Positions 33,432 through 41,681 of a stretch of 64,000 nt of DNA are shown here, in pieces (the stretch's first letter is position 1; every line of letters starts with the position of its first letter). The stretch is from positions 1 through 64,000 of the forward strand of contig JAUQWS010000122.1 of the NCBI GenBank assembly GCA_030835025.1. The letters run 5' to 3'. The translations under genes and the position numbers were made by a program. The notes beneath the pieces were generated by a model, which saw only the letters and a program-made list of their open reading frames with translations, was not told where the DNA came from and did no database searches. This DNA is from Ignavibacteria bacterium (GTDB taxonomy: Bacteria > Bacteroidota > Ignavibacteria > Tepidaquicellales > OLB5).

Positions 33432-33932
33432 ATGATCGAAGTCAAAATCCGAAAACTGAATATCAAGGACTGGAAGCCCGTAAGCGAAATATACCGGCTT
33501 GGTATCGAAACAGGGTATGCAACTTTCGAGAAAAATGTTCCTTCGTGGATCGAGTGGGATAGAAAACATCTTCCGCTGTGCCGGTTTGTTGCGGAATATG
33601 AAAACGAAGTTGTGGGCTGGGCAGCTCTTTCACCTGTATCAGATAGAGATGCATATAAGGGCGTTGCTGAGCTTAGCCTTTATGTTGCTCCCGCGTTCAT
33701 AAGAAAAGGCATCGGCAAACAACTGCTTAAGGAACTGATAGAGGAAAGCGAGAAAAAAGGCATTTGGACCCTTCAGGCGACAATGTTCCCCAAGAACACA
33801 GCAAGCGTTCATCTGCATGAGCTTTGCGGATTCAGGAAAGTGGGGCTGCGCGCAAAGATAGCAAAACTGGATGGTAAGTGGCGTGATACAGTTCTGTATG
33901 AAAGAAGAAGCAGGATGAGATCATACAAATGA
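33432..33932 (+). CDS. GNAT acetyltransferase, phosphinothricin-acetyltransferase-like
   Basis: The 166-aa protein matches the PAT/YncA group: IYRLGIETGYATFEKNVPSW, VVGWAALSPVSDRDAYKGVAELSLYV, the acetyl-CoA site RKGIGKQLLKELI and the closing LHELCGFRKVGLRAKI. It would acetylate an amino group of a small molecule; PAT enzymes act on phosphinothricin or methionine sulfone, but the natural substrate is unknown. It overlaps the AraC-type gene by 4 nt (ATGA), pointing to co-translation. Not close to the GNATs at 20672 and 53294. Confidence 0.88.
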   Translation: MIEVKIRKLNIKDWKPVSEIYRLGIETGYATFEKNVPSWIEWDRKHLPLCRFVAEYENEVVGWAALSPVSDRDAYKGVAELSLYVAPAFIRKGIGKQLLKELIEESEKKGIWTLQATMFPKNTASVHLHELCGFRKVGLRAKIAKLDGKWRDTVLYERRSRMRSYK

Positions 33933-34510
33933 ACCGGAAGCTGTATGTCAAAAACATGGTTTGCGGCCGCTGCATAAAGTCGGTCAAAGATACCCTGCTT
34001 GCACTTGGAATAGATTACATATCTGTAACGCTAGGGGAAGTTGAACTAGCCTCGCCGGTTTCACCCGAAAAACTGGAAAAGCTACGCCTGACACTTCTCG
34101 ATAGCGGTTTCGAGTTAATAGATGACGCAAAGACTAAACTGATCGAGCAGGTTAAGACTCTCATAATACGCTCTATTTATGATAACGATAAGCCGGAGAC
34201 AATAAATTATTCTGATCATCTATCCAAACAAACCGGTAAGCCTTATACAGCCTTAAGCGCTCTTTTTTCTTCTGTAGAAAACATAACTATAGAGAAATTC
34301 ATAATATCGCAGAAGATCGAGCGTGCAAAAGAACTGCTGGTCTACGGGGAGCTTACTTTAAGCGAAATAGCTTACAGGCTCGGATACAGCAGCTCTCAGC
34401 ACCTTTCGAATCAATTCAAGAAAACTACGGGTTTCACTCCAAGCTATTTTAAAGAGCTGAAGGAGAAAAAACGCCAATCCATTGATAAAATCACCAATTC
34501 TGCCCCTTAA
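33929..34510 (+). CDS. HMA-like/AraC fusion transcription regulator
   Basis: The 193-aa protein joins a short heavy-metal-associated-like domain (MVCGRC, Cys12 and Cys15; about 1-70) to an AraC-type double helix-turn-helix (about 95-185, with TLSEIAYRLGYSSSQHLSNQFKK). This suggests a regulator that senses Cu, Hg or a similar soft metal through the CxxC and controls the metal genes right downstream. Such fusions occur in Bacteroidota. It is translated with the upstream GNAT (ATGA overlap) and separated from the HMA-MauE gene by 93 nt that hold a -7 box and an inverted repeat. Confidence 0.85.
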   Translation: MNRKLYVKNMVCGRCIKSVKDTLLALGIDYISVTLGEVELASPVSPEKLEKLRLTLLDSGFELIDDAKTKLIEQVKTLIIRSIYDNDKPETINYSDHLSKQTGKPYTALSALFSSVENITIEKFIISQKIERAKELLVYGELTLSEIAYRLGYSSSQHLSNQFKKTTGFTPSYFKELKEKKRQSIDKITNSAP

Positions 34511-34564
34511 AGATCTTATACAACTTTATTAAAATCCTGTAACGCAACGGGCTTAATCATGAGC

Positions 34565-34600
34565 TATTTTTGTACCGTTAATAACTTTAGAAAGGTACAA
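34565..34600 (+). promoter_or_regulatory. Promoter box with inverted repeat TTGTACC-N17-GGTACAA
   Basis: TATTTTTG (34565-34572) fits the -7 consensus and overlaps the left arm of a perfect 7-bp inverted repeat, TTGTACC (34570-34576) and GGTACAA (34594-34600). The right arm covers the AAAGG ribosome site, 3 nt before the ATG. It could be an operator for the AraC-type regulator or an RNA stem hiding the ribosome site. Confidence 0.5.
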
Positions 34601-34603
34601 TAA

Positions 34604-35338
34604 ATGGTCCATACATATAAAGTCAGCGGAATGACCTGCAATCACTGCACAGAAACCGTTAAGAAGACTCTTGAAAGCATTGAGGGAATCGAAAAAGCCG
34701 AGGTAACACTCGACCCGCCTCAGGCTGTTGTTAAAATGCAGCAGCATATCGAAACCGGATTTATGAACAAGATGCTTGCCGAAGCCGGTGAGTTCTCACT
34801 TCTTGAAACCGGTGGAAATCATTCAGTTGCATCAGCTCAGGGTCAGACAGCAGAAAAGAAGGCGTTTTTCACAGCCTACAAGCCAATACTTCTGGTATTT
34901 TCATATATAACAGGTGCTGCTGTTTTGAATGAAACATATCACGGCAGTTTTGACATTATGCGCTTCATGCATATGTTCATGGGTGGCTTCTTCCTGATAT
35001 TTTCATTTTTCAAAATGCTTGACCTTAAGGGTTTTGCATATTCATACATGTCATATGATATCATTGCAAATAAATGGATCGGATGGGGATATGTTTATCC
35101 GTTCATTGAGCTTGCTTTGGGACTCGCATACCTCTTCCATTTTCAGATCACTGCAGCAGGTATTGTAACAATACTTGTAATGGGTGTGAGCAGTGTCGGG
35201 GTGATCCAAAGCCTTCTTGCCAAAAAGAAATTTCAGTGTGCATGTCTGGGTACGGTATTTAACCTGCCGATGTCTAACATAACTTTGACAGAAGACCTTT
35301 TAATGGTAACAATGTCAGCAGTTATGTTTGTAATTTAA
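34604..35338 (+). CDS. HMA domain fused to MauE/DoxX-like membrane protein
   Basis: The 244-aa protein begins with a metal-binding HMA domain (GMTCNHC, Cys12 and Cys15; 1-68), then a linker, then four hydrophobic helices (about 88-106, 118-140, 160-190, 220-240) of the MauE/DoxX type, with a conserved CACLG motif near residue 208. MauE-like proteins act in thiol redox or disulfide formation; together with an HMA domain this points to soft-metal handling or transfer across the inner membrane. It opens the metal module, right after the fusion regulator. Confidence 0.85.
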   Translation: MVHTYKVSGMTCNHCTETVKKTLESIEGIEKAEVTLDPPQAVVKMQQHIETGFMNKMLAEAGEFSLLETGGNHSVASAQGQTAEKKAFFTAYKPILLVFSYITGAAVLNETYHGSFDIMRFMHMFMGGFFLIFSFFKMLDLKGFAYSYMSYDIIANKWIGWGYVYPFIELALGLAYLFHFQITAAGIVTILVMGVSSVGVIQSLLAKKKFQCACLGTVFNLPMSNITLTEDLLMVTMSAVMFVI

Positions 35339-35363
35339 ACAATTAAAAGGAGAATATACAAAA

Positions 35364-36794
35364 TTGGGTTTAATAAAAATTGCATTAACTCTGATCTCGC
35401 TGGTTGCTCTTGTAGCTTTCTCCCAGGATGACCACCGTCATATGCATCACGGGAATGAAAATGATTCAAACAGAATGGTTGTTGATTCACTTGTCAAAAC
35501 GGATTCTTCAAATATGCAGCACAATAATCATGATATGATGAACATGAATCAGCATAATCCTGATGAAGAGGGTATGCCGCATTCGTATTCCTTAAGCCTG
35601 CCGATGAACCGCAACGGCTCCGGAACAGGCTGGCTACCTGATTCCTCGCCCATGAGCGGATATATGATTCATTCAGGAAAATGGATGTTCATGTTTCATG
35701 GAAGTATCTTTTTTCGCTACACCTCAAGCGATATCACCAAAGAGGGCTCGCGCGGGCTTTCAAAATGGGATGCACCGAACTGGTTCATGGGTATGGCACA
35801 AACAAAAATCGGCAATAACGGGTTATTCAAATTCGGATTAATGATGTCTCTTGACCGGCTTACAGAGGGAGGAAACGGATACCCGCTGCTTTACCAGTCC
35901 GGTGAAACATGGGAAGGCAAACCACTGGTTGACAGGCAGCATCCGCATGATCTCTTCAGTGAGCTCAGTATTGCATACACTCAGCGCTTGAGCAAGGATG
36001 TTGATATAACGGGTTACTTCGGGTATCCGGGCGAGCCGGCGCTTGGACCGGTTGCATTTATGCACAGGGTTTCAAGCTCAAACAATCCGGATGCACCGCT
36101 ATCGCACCATTGGCAGGACGCATCGCACATAACTTTTGGAGTTGGCACGCTTGGCTTAAGATACGGGATATTCAAAGCAGAAGGCTCGATCTTCACCGGC
36201 AGCGAGCCTGATGAGAACAGGTACAACTTCGATAAAGCAAAATTCGATTCATACAGTTATAGGCTTTCGGTAAATCCGGTAAATGACCTTGCTTTTCAGT
36301 TCTCTCAGGGATTCATCAAATCACCCGAGGCGCTGGAACCAGATGCTGATGTAACAAGAACCACCGCTTCGGTTATTCACAGCCGTAAATTTTCGGGTAT
36401 CATGAACATTAACACAACCGCTGCATGGGGATTGAATGACAAAGGGCACGGACACAAAGAACACTCCTTTCTGCTTGAAAGCAACCTGCGGGTAAAAAGG
36501 GCTGCAATATACGGCAGGTATGAGTTTGTTCAGAAGGGCCCTGAAGAACTTTCTCTAAGCGGATTTGAACATGACGCAAAGTTCAGCATTAACGCTTTGA
36601 CTTTAGGGGCAAATTACAGGCTTTTCAGTTTTTCAAACACAGATCTTTCAATTGGTTTACAGGGAAGTATATACTTCACTCCAAAAGAATTGCAGCCGAT
36701 CTACGGAAAGAATCCGCTTTCGGCCCAGATGTATTTGAAACTGAATCCAGGTGTTATGTTTGGCAGTGCCAAAACCAATATTCACAAACATTAA
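35364..36794 (+). CDS. His/Met-rich outer-membrane protein of the metal module
   Basis: The 476-aa protein has a signal peptide (1-20) and an N-terminal His/Met/Asn-rich stretch (about 22-70, for example HRHMHHGNE, HDMMNMNQHN) typical of copper binding. The rest (from about 75) reads like a beta-barrel with alternating aromatic strands (YRLFSFSNTDLSIGLQGSIYF). It probably sits in the outer membrane and binds or passes Cu(I). The start is TTG at 35364 with AAAAGGAG 11 nt upstream. It follows HMA-MauE by 25 nt and precedes DUF4396 by 13 nt. Confidence 0.8.
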   Translation: MGLIKIALTLISLVALVAFSQDDHRHMHHGNENDSNRMVVDSLVKTDSSNMQHNNHDMMNMNQHNPDEEGMPHSYSLSLPMNRNGSGTGWLPDSSPMSGYMIHSGKWMFMFHGSIFFRYTSSDITKEGSRGLSKWDAPNWFMGMAQTKIGNNGLFKFGLMMSLDRLTEGGNGYPLLYQSGETWEGKPLVDRQHPHDLFSELSIAYTQRLSKDVDITGYFGYPGEPALGPVAFMHRVSSSNNPDAPLSHHWQDASHITFGVGTLGLRYGIFKAEGSIFTGSEPDENRYNFDKAKFDSYSYRLSVNPVNDLAFQFSQGFIKSPEALEPDADVTRTTASVIHSRKFSGIMNINTTAAWGLNDKGHGHKEHSFLLESNLRVKRAAIYGRYEFVQKGPEELSLSGFEHDAKFSINALTLGANYRLFSFSNTDLSIGLQGSIYFTPKELQPIYGKNPLSAQMYLKLNPGVMFGSAKTNIHKH

Positions 36795-36796
36795 GT

Positions 36797-36804
36797 TATA
36801 TTTG
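36797..36804 (+). promoter_or_regulatory. TAnnTTTG match directly before the DUF4396 start
   Basis: TATATTTG ends 3 nt before the ATG at 36808. If it is a real -7 box, the mRNA would start at or just inside the start codon (leaderless). No ribosome site is visible, which agrees with this, but the box may be chance. Confidence 0.3.
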
Positions 36805-36807
36805 CAG

Positions 36808-37275
36808 ATGAATAATCAAATGGACCACATTCATACTGAACACAACGATAAAGAAGTATCATACTTCCGCCTGGCATTCAGCGCCACACTGCATTGTTTG
36901 CTTGGCTGCGGGCTTGGTGAAGTTGCCGGCATGATAATCGGCACAATGCTCGCCATGGATAACCACTCAACAATGATACTTGCTATAATACTCGGATTCA
37001 TCGGCGGATTCGGGCTTGGTATTATTCCACTTAAACGCGCAGGCTTTTCATGGAAGTTCGCAATAAAACAAGTTTTCATTGCTGAGGGATTGAGTATCGC
37101 TGTTATGGAAACTTTTGAAGTGCTGGTACAGGTCTATACGCCCGGAGTTATGGAGGCGGGACTCACAGATGCAATCTTCTGGTACGGAATGCTTCTTGGT
37201 TTAATTGCGGGATTTATTGCAGCATATCCGATAAACTATATTTTTGTCAAAAAAGGTGTCCGGCATATGCATTAA
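36808..37275 (+). CDS. DUF4396 membrane protein
   Basis: The 155-aa protein has four membrane helices and the DUF4396 core FSATLHCLLGCGLGEVAGM, plus a His-rich N-terminus (MDHIHTEHNDK). Members are found next to copper and multicopper-oxidase genes. It likely moves or binds a metal ion in the inner membrane. The ORF track starts 19 codons earlier, inside the upstream gene; the ATG at 36808 is preferred, with MDHIH at 36820 as an alternative. It ends the metal module. Confidence 0.82.
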   Translation: MNNQMDHIHTEHNDKEVSYFRLAFSATLHCLLGCGLGEVAGMIIGTMLAMDNHSTMILAIILGFIGGFGLGIIPLKRAGFSWKFAIKQVFIAEGLSIAVMETFEVLVQVYTPGVMEAGLTDAIFWYGMLLGLIAGFIAAYPINYIFVKKGVRHMH

Positions 37276-37361
37276 TTGTACTATTACCCCCTGCAATCCC
37301 TATCCTGAAACGTTTCGTATATTCATATGGTTATAAAATAATACACAGCAAAGGCACTACA

Positions 37362-38033
37362 ATGTTTAAATATATAGTCATATTTTCGCTTTTGACCGCA
37401 GCAATTTTGGGGTGCTCACTTAAGCAAGGATTCCAAACCGTAAAGACATCATCAAATTCAGATAACGATAAAATGACAGACACAATGAAACTTGAAACTG
37501 CAGTACTGGCCGGAGGCTGTTTCTGGTGCATAGAGACTATTTTTCAGGACTTAAAAGGGGTTGAAAAAGTTGAGTCAGGCTATTCCGGCGGGACTACAAA
37601 ATTCCCGACCTACCAGGAAGTATGCACCGGCACAACAGGCCACGCCGAGGTCATAAGGCTTGAGTTCGATCCATCGGTTATAACATATGAGCAGTTACTC
37701 ACTGTTTTCTTCCATGTTCACGACCCGACTACTCTCAACCGCCAGGGCGCAGATGCCGGCACTCAATACCGCTCAGCGATTTTTTATGCTAATGACCAGC
37801 AGAAGAAAACTGCAGAGAAAGTAATTGCCGATATAACCGCTTCTAAGCTGTGGGATGACCCGATAGTAACAGAGGTAACCGTGCTAAAGGATTATTACAA
37901 AGCTGAAGATTATCACCAGGATTATTTCAATAATAATCCCGGAAATTCATACTGCTCAATAGTCATCGCACCCAAAGTCAAGAAATTCTATAAGGAATTT
38001 GGCTACCTTCTCAAAGAGAACGTAGAAAAGTAA
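37362..38033 (+). CDS. msrA: Peptide methionine (S)-S-oxide reductase, exported lipoprotein
   Basis: The 223-aa MsrA reduces methionine-S-sulfoxide in proteins. It has the GGCFWCIE active site (Cys53), the GYSGG loop and YHQDYF. It is unusual in carrying a lipoprotein signal (AAILGC, Cys18) and a linker of about 25 residues, so it should work in the periplasm, tied to a membrane. Its position after the metal module is telling: copper stress oxidises periplasmic methionines, and the module's outer-membrane protein is Met-rich. No MsrB is fused or adjacent, so reducing power must come from elsewhere. Confidence 0.93.
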   Translation: MFKYIVIFSLLTAAILGCSLKQGFQTVKTSSNSDNDKMTDTMKLETAVLAGGCFWCIETIFQDLKGVEKVESGYSGGTTKFPTYQEVCTGTTGHAEVIRLEFDPSVITYEQLLTVFFHVHDPTTLNRQGADAGTQYRSAIFYANDQQKKTAEKVIADITASKLWDDPIVTEVTVLKDYYKAEDYHQDYFNNNPGNSYCSIVIAPKVKKFYKEFGYLLKENVEK

Positions 38034-38047
38034 TTGTTGTTTTAAAG

Positions 38048-38072
38048 TGAGAGAGGCAGCAGTCCTCTCTCA
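38048..38072 (+). terminator. Hairpin after msrA
   Basis: TGAGAGAGG-CAGCAGT-CCTCTCTCA, a perfect 9-bp stem. The following sequence (TAGTATTATAC) has only a weak T-run. Confidence 0.6.
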
Positions 38073-38110
38073 TAGTATTATACAAGATTTCATTTTTCTT
38101 CTTAATCCCC

Positions 38111-38118
38111 TATCTTTG
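38111..38118 (+). promoter_or_regulatory. Putative -7 box (TAnnTTTG)
   Basis: TATCTTTG, 20 nt upstream of the SMR gene start, after the msrA hairpin. Confidence 0.4.
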
Positions 38119-38138
38119 TAAAATTCAAAAAGAAAAAA

Positions 38139-38459
38139 ATGAGCTGGATATACCTTTTAATAGCCGGAGTATTTGAAATAAGCTTCGCGCTCTCGCTGAA
38201 ATATTCCGAAAGCTTTACAAGACTTTGGCCAACTATAGGTTTCATAGTATTCACTATCTTAAGCTATTTTTTTCTTAATAAAGCGCTTGGAACAATACCG
38301 CTTGGCACGGCGTATGCAATATGGACGGGTATCGGCGCCTGCGGTATTGCAGTTATCGGCATCATTTTTCTTAAAGAACCCGCCGATTTCTGGCGTATAT
38401 TTTTCATTTTGACACTGATCTCGTCAATAATCGGGCTAAAGCTGGTATCAAATAATTGA
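38139..38459 (+). CDS. SMR family transporter, SugE/Gdx-like
   Basis: The 106-aa protein has four membrane helices and the SMR signature: MSWIYLLIAGVFEISFAL with the essential Glu13, LKYSESFTRLWPT and LGTAYAIWTGIGACG. The wording after helix 1 (KYSxxFTRLWP) fits the SugE/Gdx branch, whose best studied members export guanidinium, rather than the EmrE multidrug branch. It works as a dual-topology dimer in the inner membrane. No guanidine riboswitch is seen upstream. It is followed after 5 nt by an outer-membrane protein gene. Confidence 0.88.
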   Translation: MSWIYLLIAGVFEISFALSLKYSESFTRLWPTIGFIVFTILSYFFLNKALGTIPLGTAYAIWTGIGACGIAVIGIIFLKEPADFWRIFFILTLISSIIGLKLVSNN

Positions 38460-38464
38460 ACAAT

Positions 38465-39040
38465 ATGAAACTACAATTCCCGGCAGCTTTGCTTTTTGTA
38501 TTCTTCGCTTACAGCAATCTTTACACACAGGATCTCAATTTAAACCTGAAGCTGAAAGATAACACAACATTCAAAACCCAGGTGCGATCGTATAAGAAGG
38601 CTGACCTGCCGATTTCGCTGTATTTGCTGGGTATAGCTTCGCTTATCAGCCCGATGGTTGTATTTGAGGATAAGAAAGTATACTTCGCACTTACTAAAGA
38701 ACTTTCTGTTGGCAAGTTCCCCTACGGCAGGCTGTCGTTTGAGTATTCTTACGTCTTTCGTGACTCTAATACAAGTCACCTGCGGTTTGCATATAATTAT
38801 GATATTGTTCTTCTTGCCAGCGATTTTGTTGGCGTCATAGCATCTCCGGGTGCCGGTTATTTTACGGATACAAAGAAAAATGGATGGTTTCTGCATGCAT
38901 CTGCCGGGCCGTTTTTCGGAATAAGCGAATTTTTTGTACTCCACCCGTATTTCAGGTACCGCCACACCTTCATAAAAGATAAAAACAAATCTGATATTAA
39001 CGATATCTCGCTTGGCGCAGCCTTCATTATTTTCTTCTGA
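38465..39040 (+). CDS. Probable outer-membrane beta-barrel protein
   Basis: The 191-aa protein has a signal peptide (1-22, ending YTQ) and a mature part of alternating strands with aromatic girdles (YGRLSFEYSYVFRD, HPYFRYRHTFI), ending in Phe-Phe as in many barrel proteins. The ORF track uses a TTG at 38456 overlapping the SMR stop; the ATG at 38465 is the more natural start. Function unknown; the pairing with an SMR pump may be incidental. Confidence 0.65.
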   Translation: MKLQFPAALLFVFFAYSNLYTQDLNLNLKLKDNTTFKTQVRSYKKADLPISLYLLGIASLISPMVVFEDKKVYFALTKELSVGKFPYGRLSFEYSYVFRDSNTSHLRFAYNYDIVLLASDFVGVIASPGAGYFTDTKKNGWFLHASAGPFFGISEFFVLHPYFRYRHTFIKDKNKSDINDISLGAAFIIFF

Positions 39041-39130
39041 AAATCTTAAGAACATAATAGAGTAACGAAATTTTTACCCTTATATTCAACAATTTTTCAT
39101 ATATTTACGAAATAATTAATACACAAATTT

Positions 39131-40342
39131 ATGGAACCTCCTGTATCATATCCTCAATCAGACAGTTATCAGGGCAGAAAAATCTACGGCAAAAAATCAG
39201 GCTGCGCAGGCCTTGGCTGTTTTGGAATTATCGGCGCAATAGTAGTAATCGCAGTTATTGCAGTTATTGGTTACTTCTTCGCATTACCGGCACTTACACC
39301 TAACAGCGTCAGCGGTTCGTTTCTTGATGCGGTAATAGTCCCGACCAAAAGCGGTGAACAGCGGGTATGGGTTCTGACCGACGGCTCGTTTAATTTTATA
39401 CAGACAACTAAATCCCCGGGGAGAACTTCAACCGGAAGGGAATGTTATTTCTGCAAAACGTGGACATATATAATTGACCCGAAAGATAAATCAGTTGAAA
39501 AGAAGATAAAGACCGAGTATGAGGATATCATTACAACAATTGAATTATATTATAGCGAGGGCAAAGTATGGACCTTTACACGCGAATATGGCGAGAATGA
39601 GCCAAAAATAGAGGCTTTTGACGCAGAAACGGGCGAGAAAGTGATGGATACCAAGGAATTTATTTCAAAATTCCCTGAGCTATCTGCAGGCCTGACAGAA
39701 GTGCATTATGATGCAAAAGAGCTTTCCTTAAGGCTGAAAACCAAAGACGGAAGAGAGGGAGTTTACAACCTTGAAGACGGAAAACTTTATAAGAATGCTG
39801 CTGATTTCAGAAGATCCTGGGAAAAAGACTCAACAGAAATGGTTATCGGGGTGCTAACCCCCGAGGATAACTCCTCGAGTCCGAGGAAAAAACTATACAA
39901 GGCAACCGGACCAAATTCCATAATAAAAGATAACATGTCCAGCCTTGTATCCTACATTGGCAGAGAAGACCACCCGTTCATGAAGGAAAAAGTAAAATCT
40001 CAGTTAATGTCTGAAAAGGTTTTCCTGGAAGGTATACTTTACTATACAGATAAAGACTGCGCGATAATAATTCACCTTGATAAACTCGGCAAGAAATCAA
40101 ACAGGCTGATAACATGTGTTGACCTGAAAACCGGAAAAGAAAAATGGACTATCCAGCCCGATGAAATGTTTGATGAAATGAAAATTGATGAAGAAGATGA
40201 TACTTTTTCAAGCCTGTTTTTCACGAAGGATAATATTGATGTTAAAAGACGCGGCGGGCTTGTACTTCTTCAGCTTAAGAACAAAGGTATAATAGGGTAT
40301 GACTTTGAAACCGGTAAAAAGCTGTGGGAAATGGATATTTAA
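39131..40342 (+). CDS. Membrane-anchored PQQ-like propeller protein
   Basis: The 403-aa protein has a short cytoplasmic N-terminus, one membrane span (about 30-53, with a Cys/Gly-rich lead GCAGLGCFGIIGA) and a large extracytoplasmic domain. Repeats such as LITCVDLKTGKEKWTI and IIGYDFETGKKLWEM are PQQ-like blades, as in BamB-type propellers, but without obvious PQQ ligands. It probably serves as a protein-binding platform in the periplasm. Single gene, 90 nt after the barrel protein and 22 nt before the heme-binding protein. Confidence 0.75.
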   Translation: MEPPVSYPQSDSYQGRKIYGKKSGCAGLGCFGIIGAIVVIAVIAVIGYFFALPALTPNSVSGSFLDAVIVPTKSGEQRVWVLTDGSFNFIQTTKSPGRTSTGRECYFCKTWTYIIDPKDKSVEKKIKTEYEDIITTIELYYSEGKVWTFTREYGENEPKIEAFDAETGEKVMDTKEFISKFPELSAGLTEVHYDAKELSLRLKTKDGREGVYNLEDGKLYKNAADFRRSWEKDSTEMVIGVLTPEDNSSSPRKKLYKATGPNSIIKDNMSSLVSYIGREDHPFMKEKVKSQLMSEKVFLEGILYYTDKDCAIIIHLDKLGKKSNRLITCVDLKTGKEKWTIQPDEMFDEMKIDEEDDTFSSLFFTKDNIDVKRRGGLVLLQLKNKGIIGYDFETGKKLWEMDI

Positions 40343-40364
40343 TAATTCTAATTAATTCTTTTTG

Positions 40365-40844
40365 ATGAAGAAAATAATCAAGTATATACTGATAATATTG
40401 ATCATAGGATTTATTGCTATACAGTTCGTAAACAGGCCTGATAAATCCACAACAACCGAAGTTACGCCGGCTCATATAACTAAGCAGCTGCAGGTTCCGG
40501 CGAATGTTGAAGCCATTTTCAAACGCTCATGTTATGACTGCCACAGCAACCATACAACGTGGCCGTGGTACAGCAGTGTTGCCCCGGCATCGTGGCTTGT
40601 AGCTGATGATGTTGCCAGCGGCAGGAAGAAAATGAATTTCAGCGACTGGACCGCGTTATCTGAGTCAAAGCGCGAATCCAGGCTTAACGAGATCTGTGAA
40701 GAGATAAAAGCAGACGAAATGCCTTTGCCGAAGTATCTTATTCTGCACGGTGATGCAAAGCTATCGCAGGCAGATAAAGATATAATATGTGCATGGGTAG
40801 AACGTGAGTTGAAGAAAATAGAAGATGCAAACGAGAATAAATAA
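40365..40844 (+). CDS. Membrane-anchored heme-binding domain protein (CxxCH)
   Basis: The 159-aa protein has an N-terminal membrane anchor (3-22) and one c-type heme motif, CYDCHSNHTTWPWYS (Cys56, Cys59, His60), the hallmark of the Haem_bd family in Bacteroidota. A conserved LPKYLILHGDAKLS follows, with His near 128 as a possible second ligand. It likely carries one covalent heme in the periplasm for electron transfer. The ORF track's TTG at 40362 directly precedes the better ATG at 40365. The DUF2085 gene begins 15 nt later. Confidence 0.88.
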   Translation: MKKIIKYILIILIIGFIAIQFVNRPDKSTTTEVTPAHITKQLQVPANVEAIFKRSCYDCHSNHTTWPWYSSVAPASWLVADDVASGRKKMNFSDWTALSESKRESRLNEICEEIKADEMPLPKYLILHGDAKLSQADKDIICAWVERELKKIEDANENK

Positions 40845-40859
40845 TTCAGGCATTAAGAA

Positions 40860-41231
40860 TTGGCCGAAGCAGTATTAAATAAACCGAAACAGAAAGTAAA
40901 GCTCGAGTTTACTCTGTGCCACCGTAAACCGGAGCGGTCTTTCTTCTATAAAGGAAAACAATTCCCTGTGTGTGCGCGCTGTACGGGCTTTTACGCCGGT
41001 TACATTGCACTTCCCGTATTTACATTCTCAATTTGGGAGCCCGGATTGCTGTGGATAGGTTTGCTAATGGTTCCTGCTTTGATTGACGGACTGACACAGG
41101 CATTTATGGGGCGTGAAAGCACTAACTGGCTGCGGTTTGCAACGGGTATACTTGCCGGGACCGGCGCAATAGCATTTGCTGCGGTGATCGGAAAGTGGAT
41201 AGGGCACTTAATACTCCTTGTTATAAAATGA
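40860..41231 (+). CDS. DUF2085 membrane protein
   Basis: The 123-aa protein matches DUF2085: FTLCHRKPERSFFYKGKQFPVCARCTGFYAGY is the Cys/His-rich signature, followed by three hydrophobic helices. The CH, CARC cluster suggests metal or heme contact at the membrane surface. Start is TTG at 40860, since no ATG is available upstream of the signature. It sits between a heme-binding protein and a small membrane protein, perhaps as one transcript. The family has no known function. Confidence 0.8.
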   Translation: MAEAVLNKPKQKVKLEFTLCHRKPERSFFYKGKQFPVCARCTGFYAGYIALPVFTFSIWEPGLLWIGLLMVPALIDGLTQAFMGRESTNWLRFATGILAGTGAIAFAAVIGKWIGHLILLVIK

Positions 41232-41294
41232 TCACAGGAATAATTCCCGGAATAAATAATATCCATAAACACAAACTCTAAAGGAGAGAATAAC

Positions 41295-41531
41295 ATGGAA
41301 CCAACAACACCGCCTCCAGCACCGCCGGTCGATTCAGGAAGCAGCCAGGAAGATTTGAGTGTAATACTCAAGATAGTTTCCTTCTGTATACCGCTTGTAG
41401 GAGCAATATTATGGTTTATAAACAAGGATAAGAACCCGAAGGCTGCTAAATCAGCTTGCACTTTTGCACTGATCGGTTTCGGTCTTGGAATTGTAATAAA
41501 CATAATTGTTGCTATAACGGGCAATATGTAA
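41295..41531 (+). CDS. Small two-span membrane protein
   Basis: The 78-aa protein has a proline-rich N-terminus (MEPTTPPPAPPV), then two hydrophobic helices (about 25-42 and 55-76) with a NKDKNPKAAKSA loop between. This plan recurs in many small zinc-ribbon or DUF4190-type envelope proteins. AAAGGAGAG lies 7 nt before the ATG, so expression should be good. A 12-bp hairpin follows at 41551. Function unknown. Confidence 0.75.
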   Translation: MEPTTPPPAPPVDSGSSQEDLSVILKIVSFCIPLVGAILWFINKDKNPKAAKSACTFALIGFGLGIVINIIVAITGNM

Positions 41532-41550
41532 CATTATTTACTGATTTTAA

Positions 41551-41579
41551 GGTGCTTCTTCTGTTTGAGAAGAAGCACC
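41551..41579. terminator. Strong hairpin after the small membrane gene
   Basis: GGTGCTTCTTCT-GTTTG-AGAAGAAGCACC, a perfect 12-bp stem. There is no T-run on the plus strand, so termination may be less than complete. Confidence 0.65.
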
Positions 41580-41681
41580 CGGTTTATCCGGTTAAAAGCT
41601 TACCTCAGAATATCCTGTTGCTGAAAATTTCACAATGTTCGTGAACCTCCAAAAATTCTGTATTTATTACTTCTGATCTTA

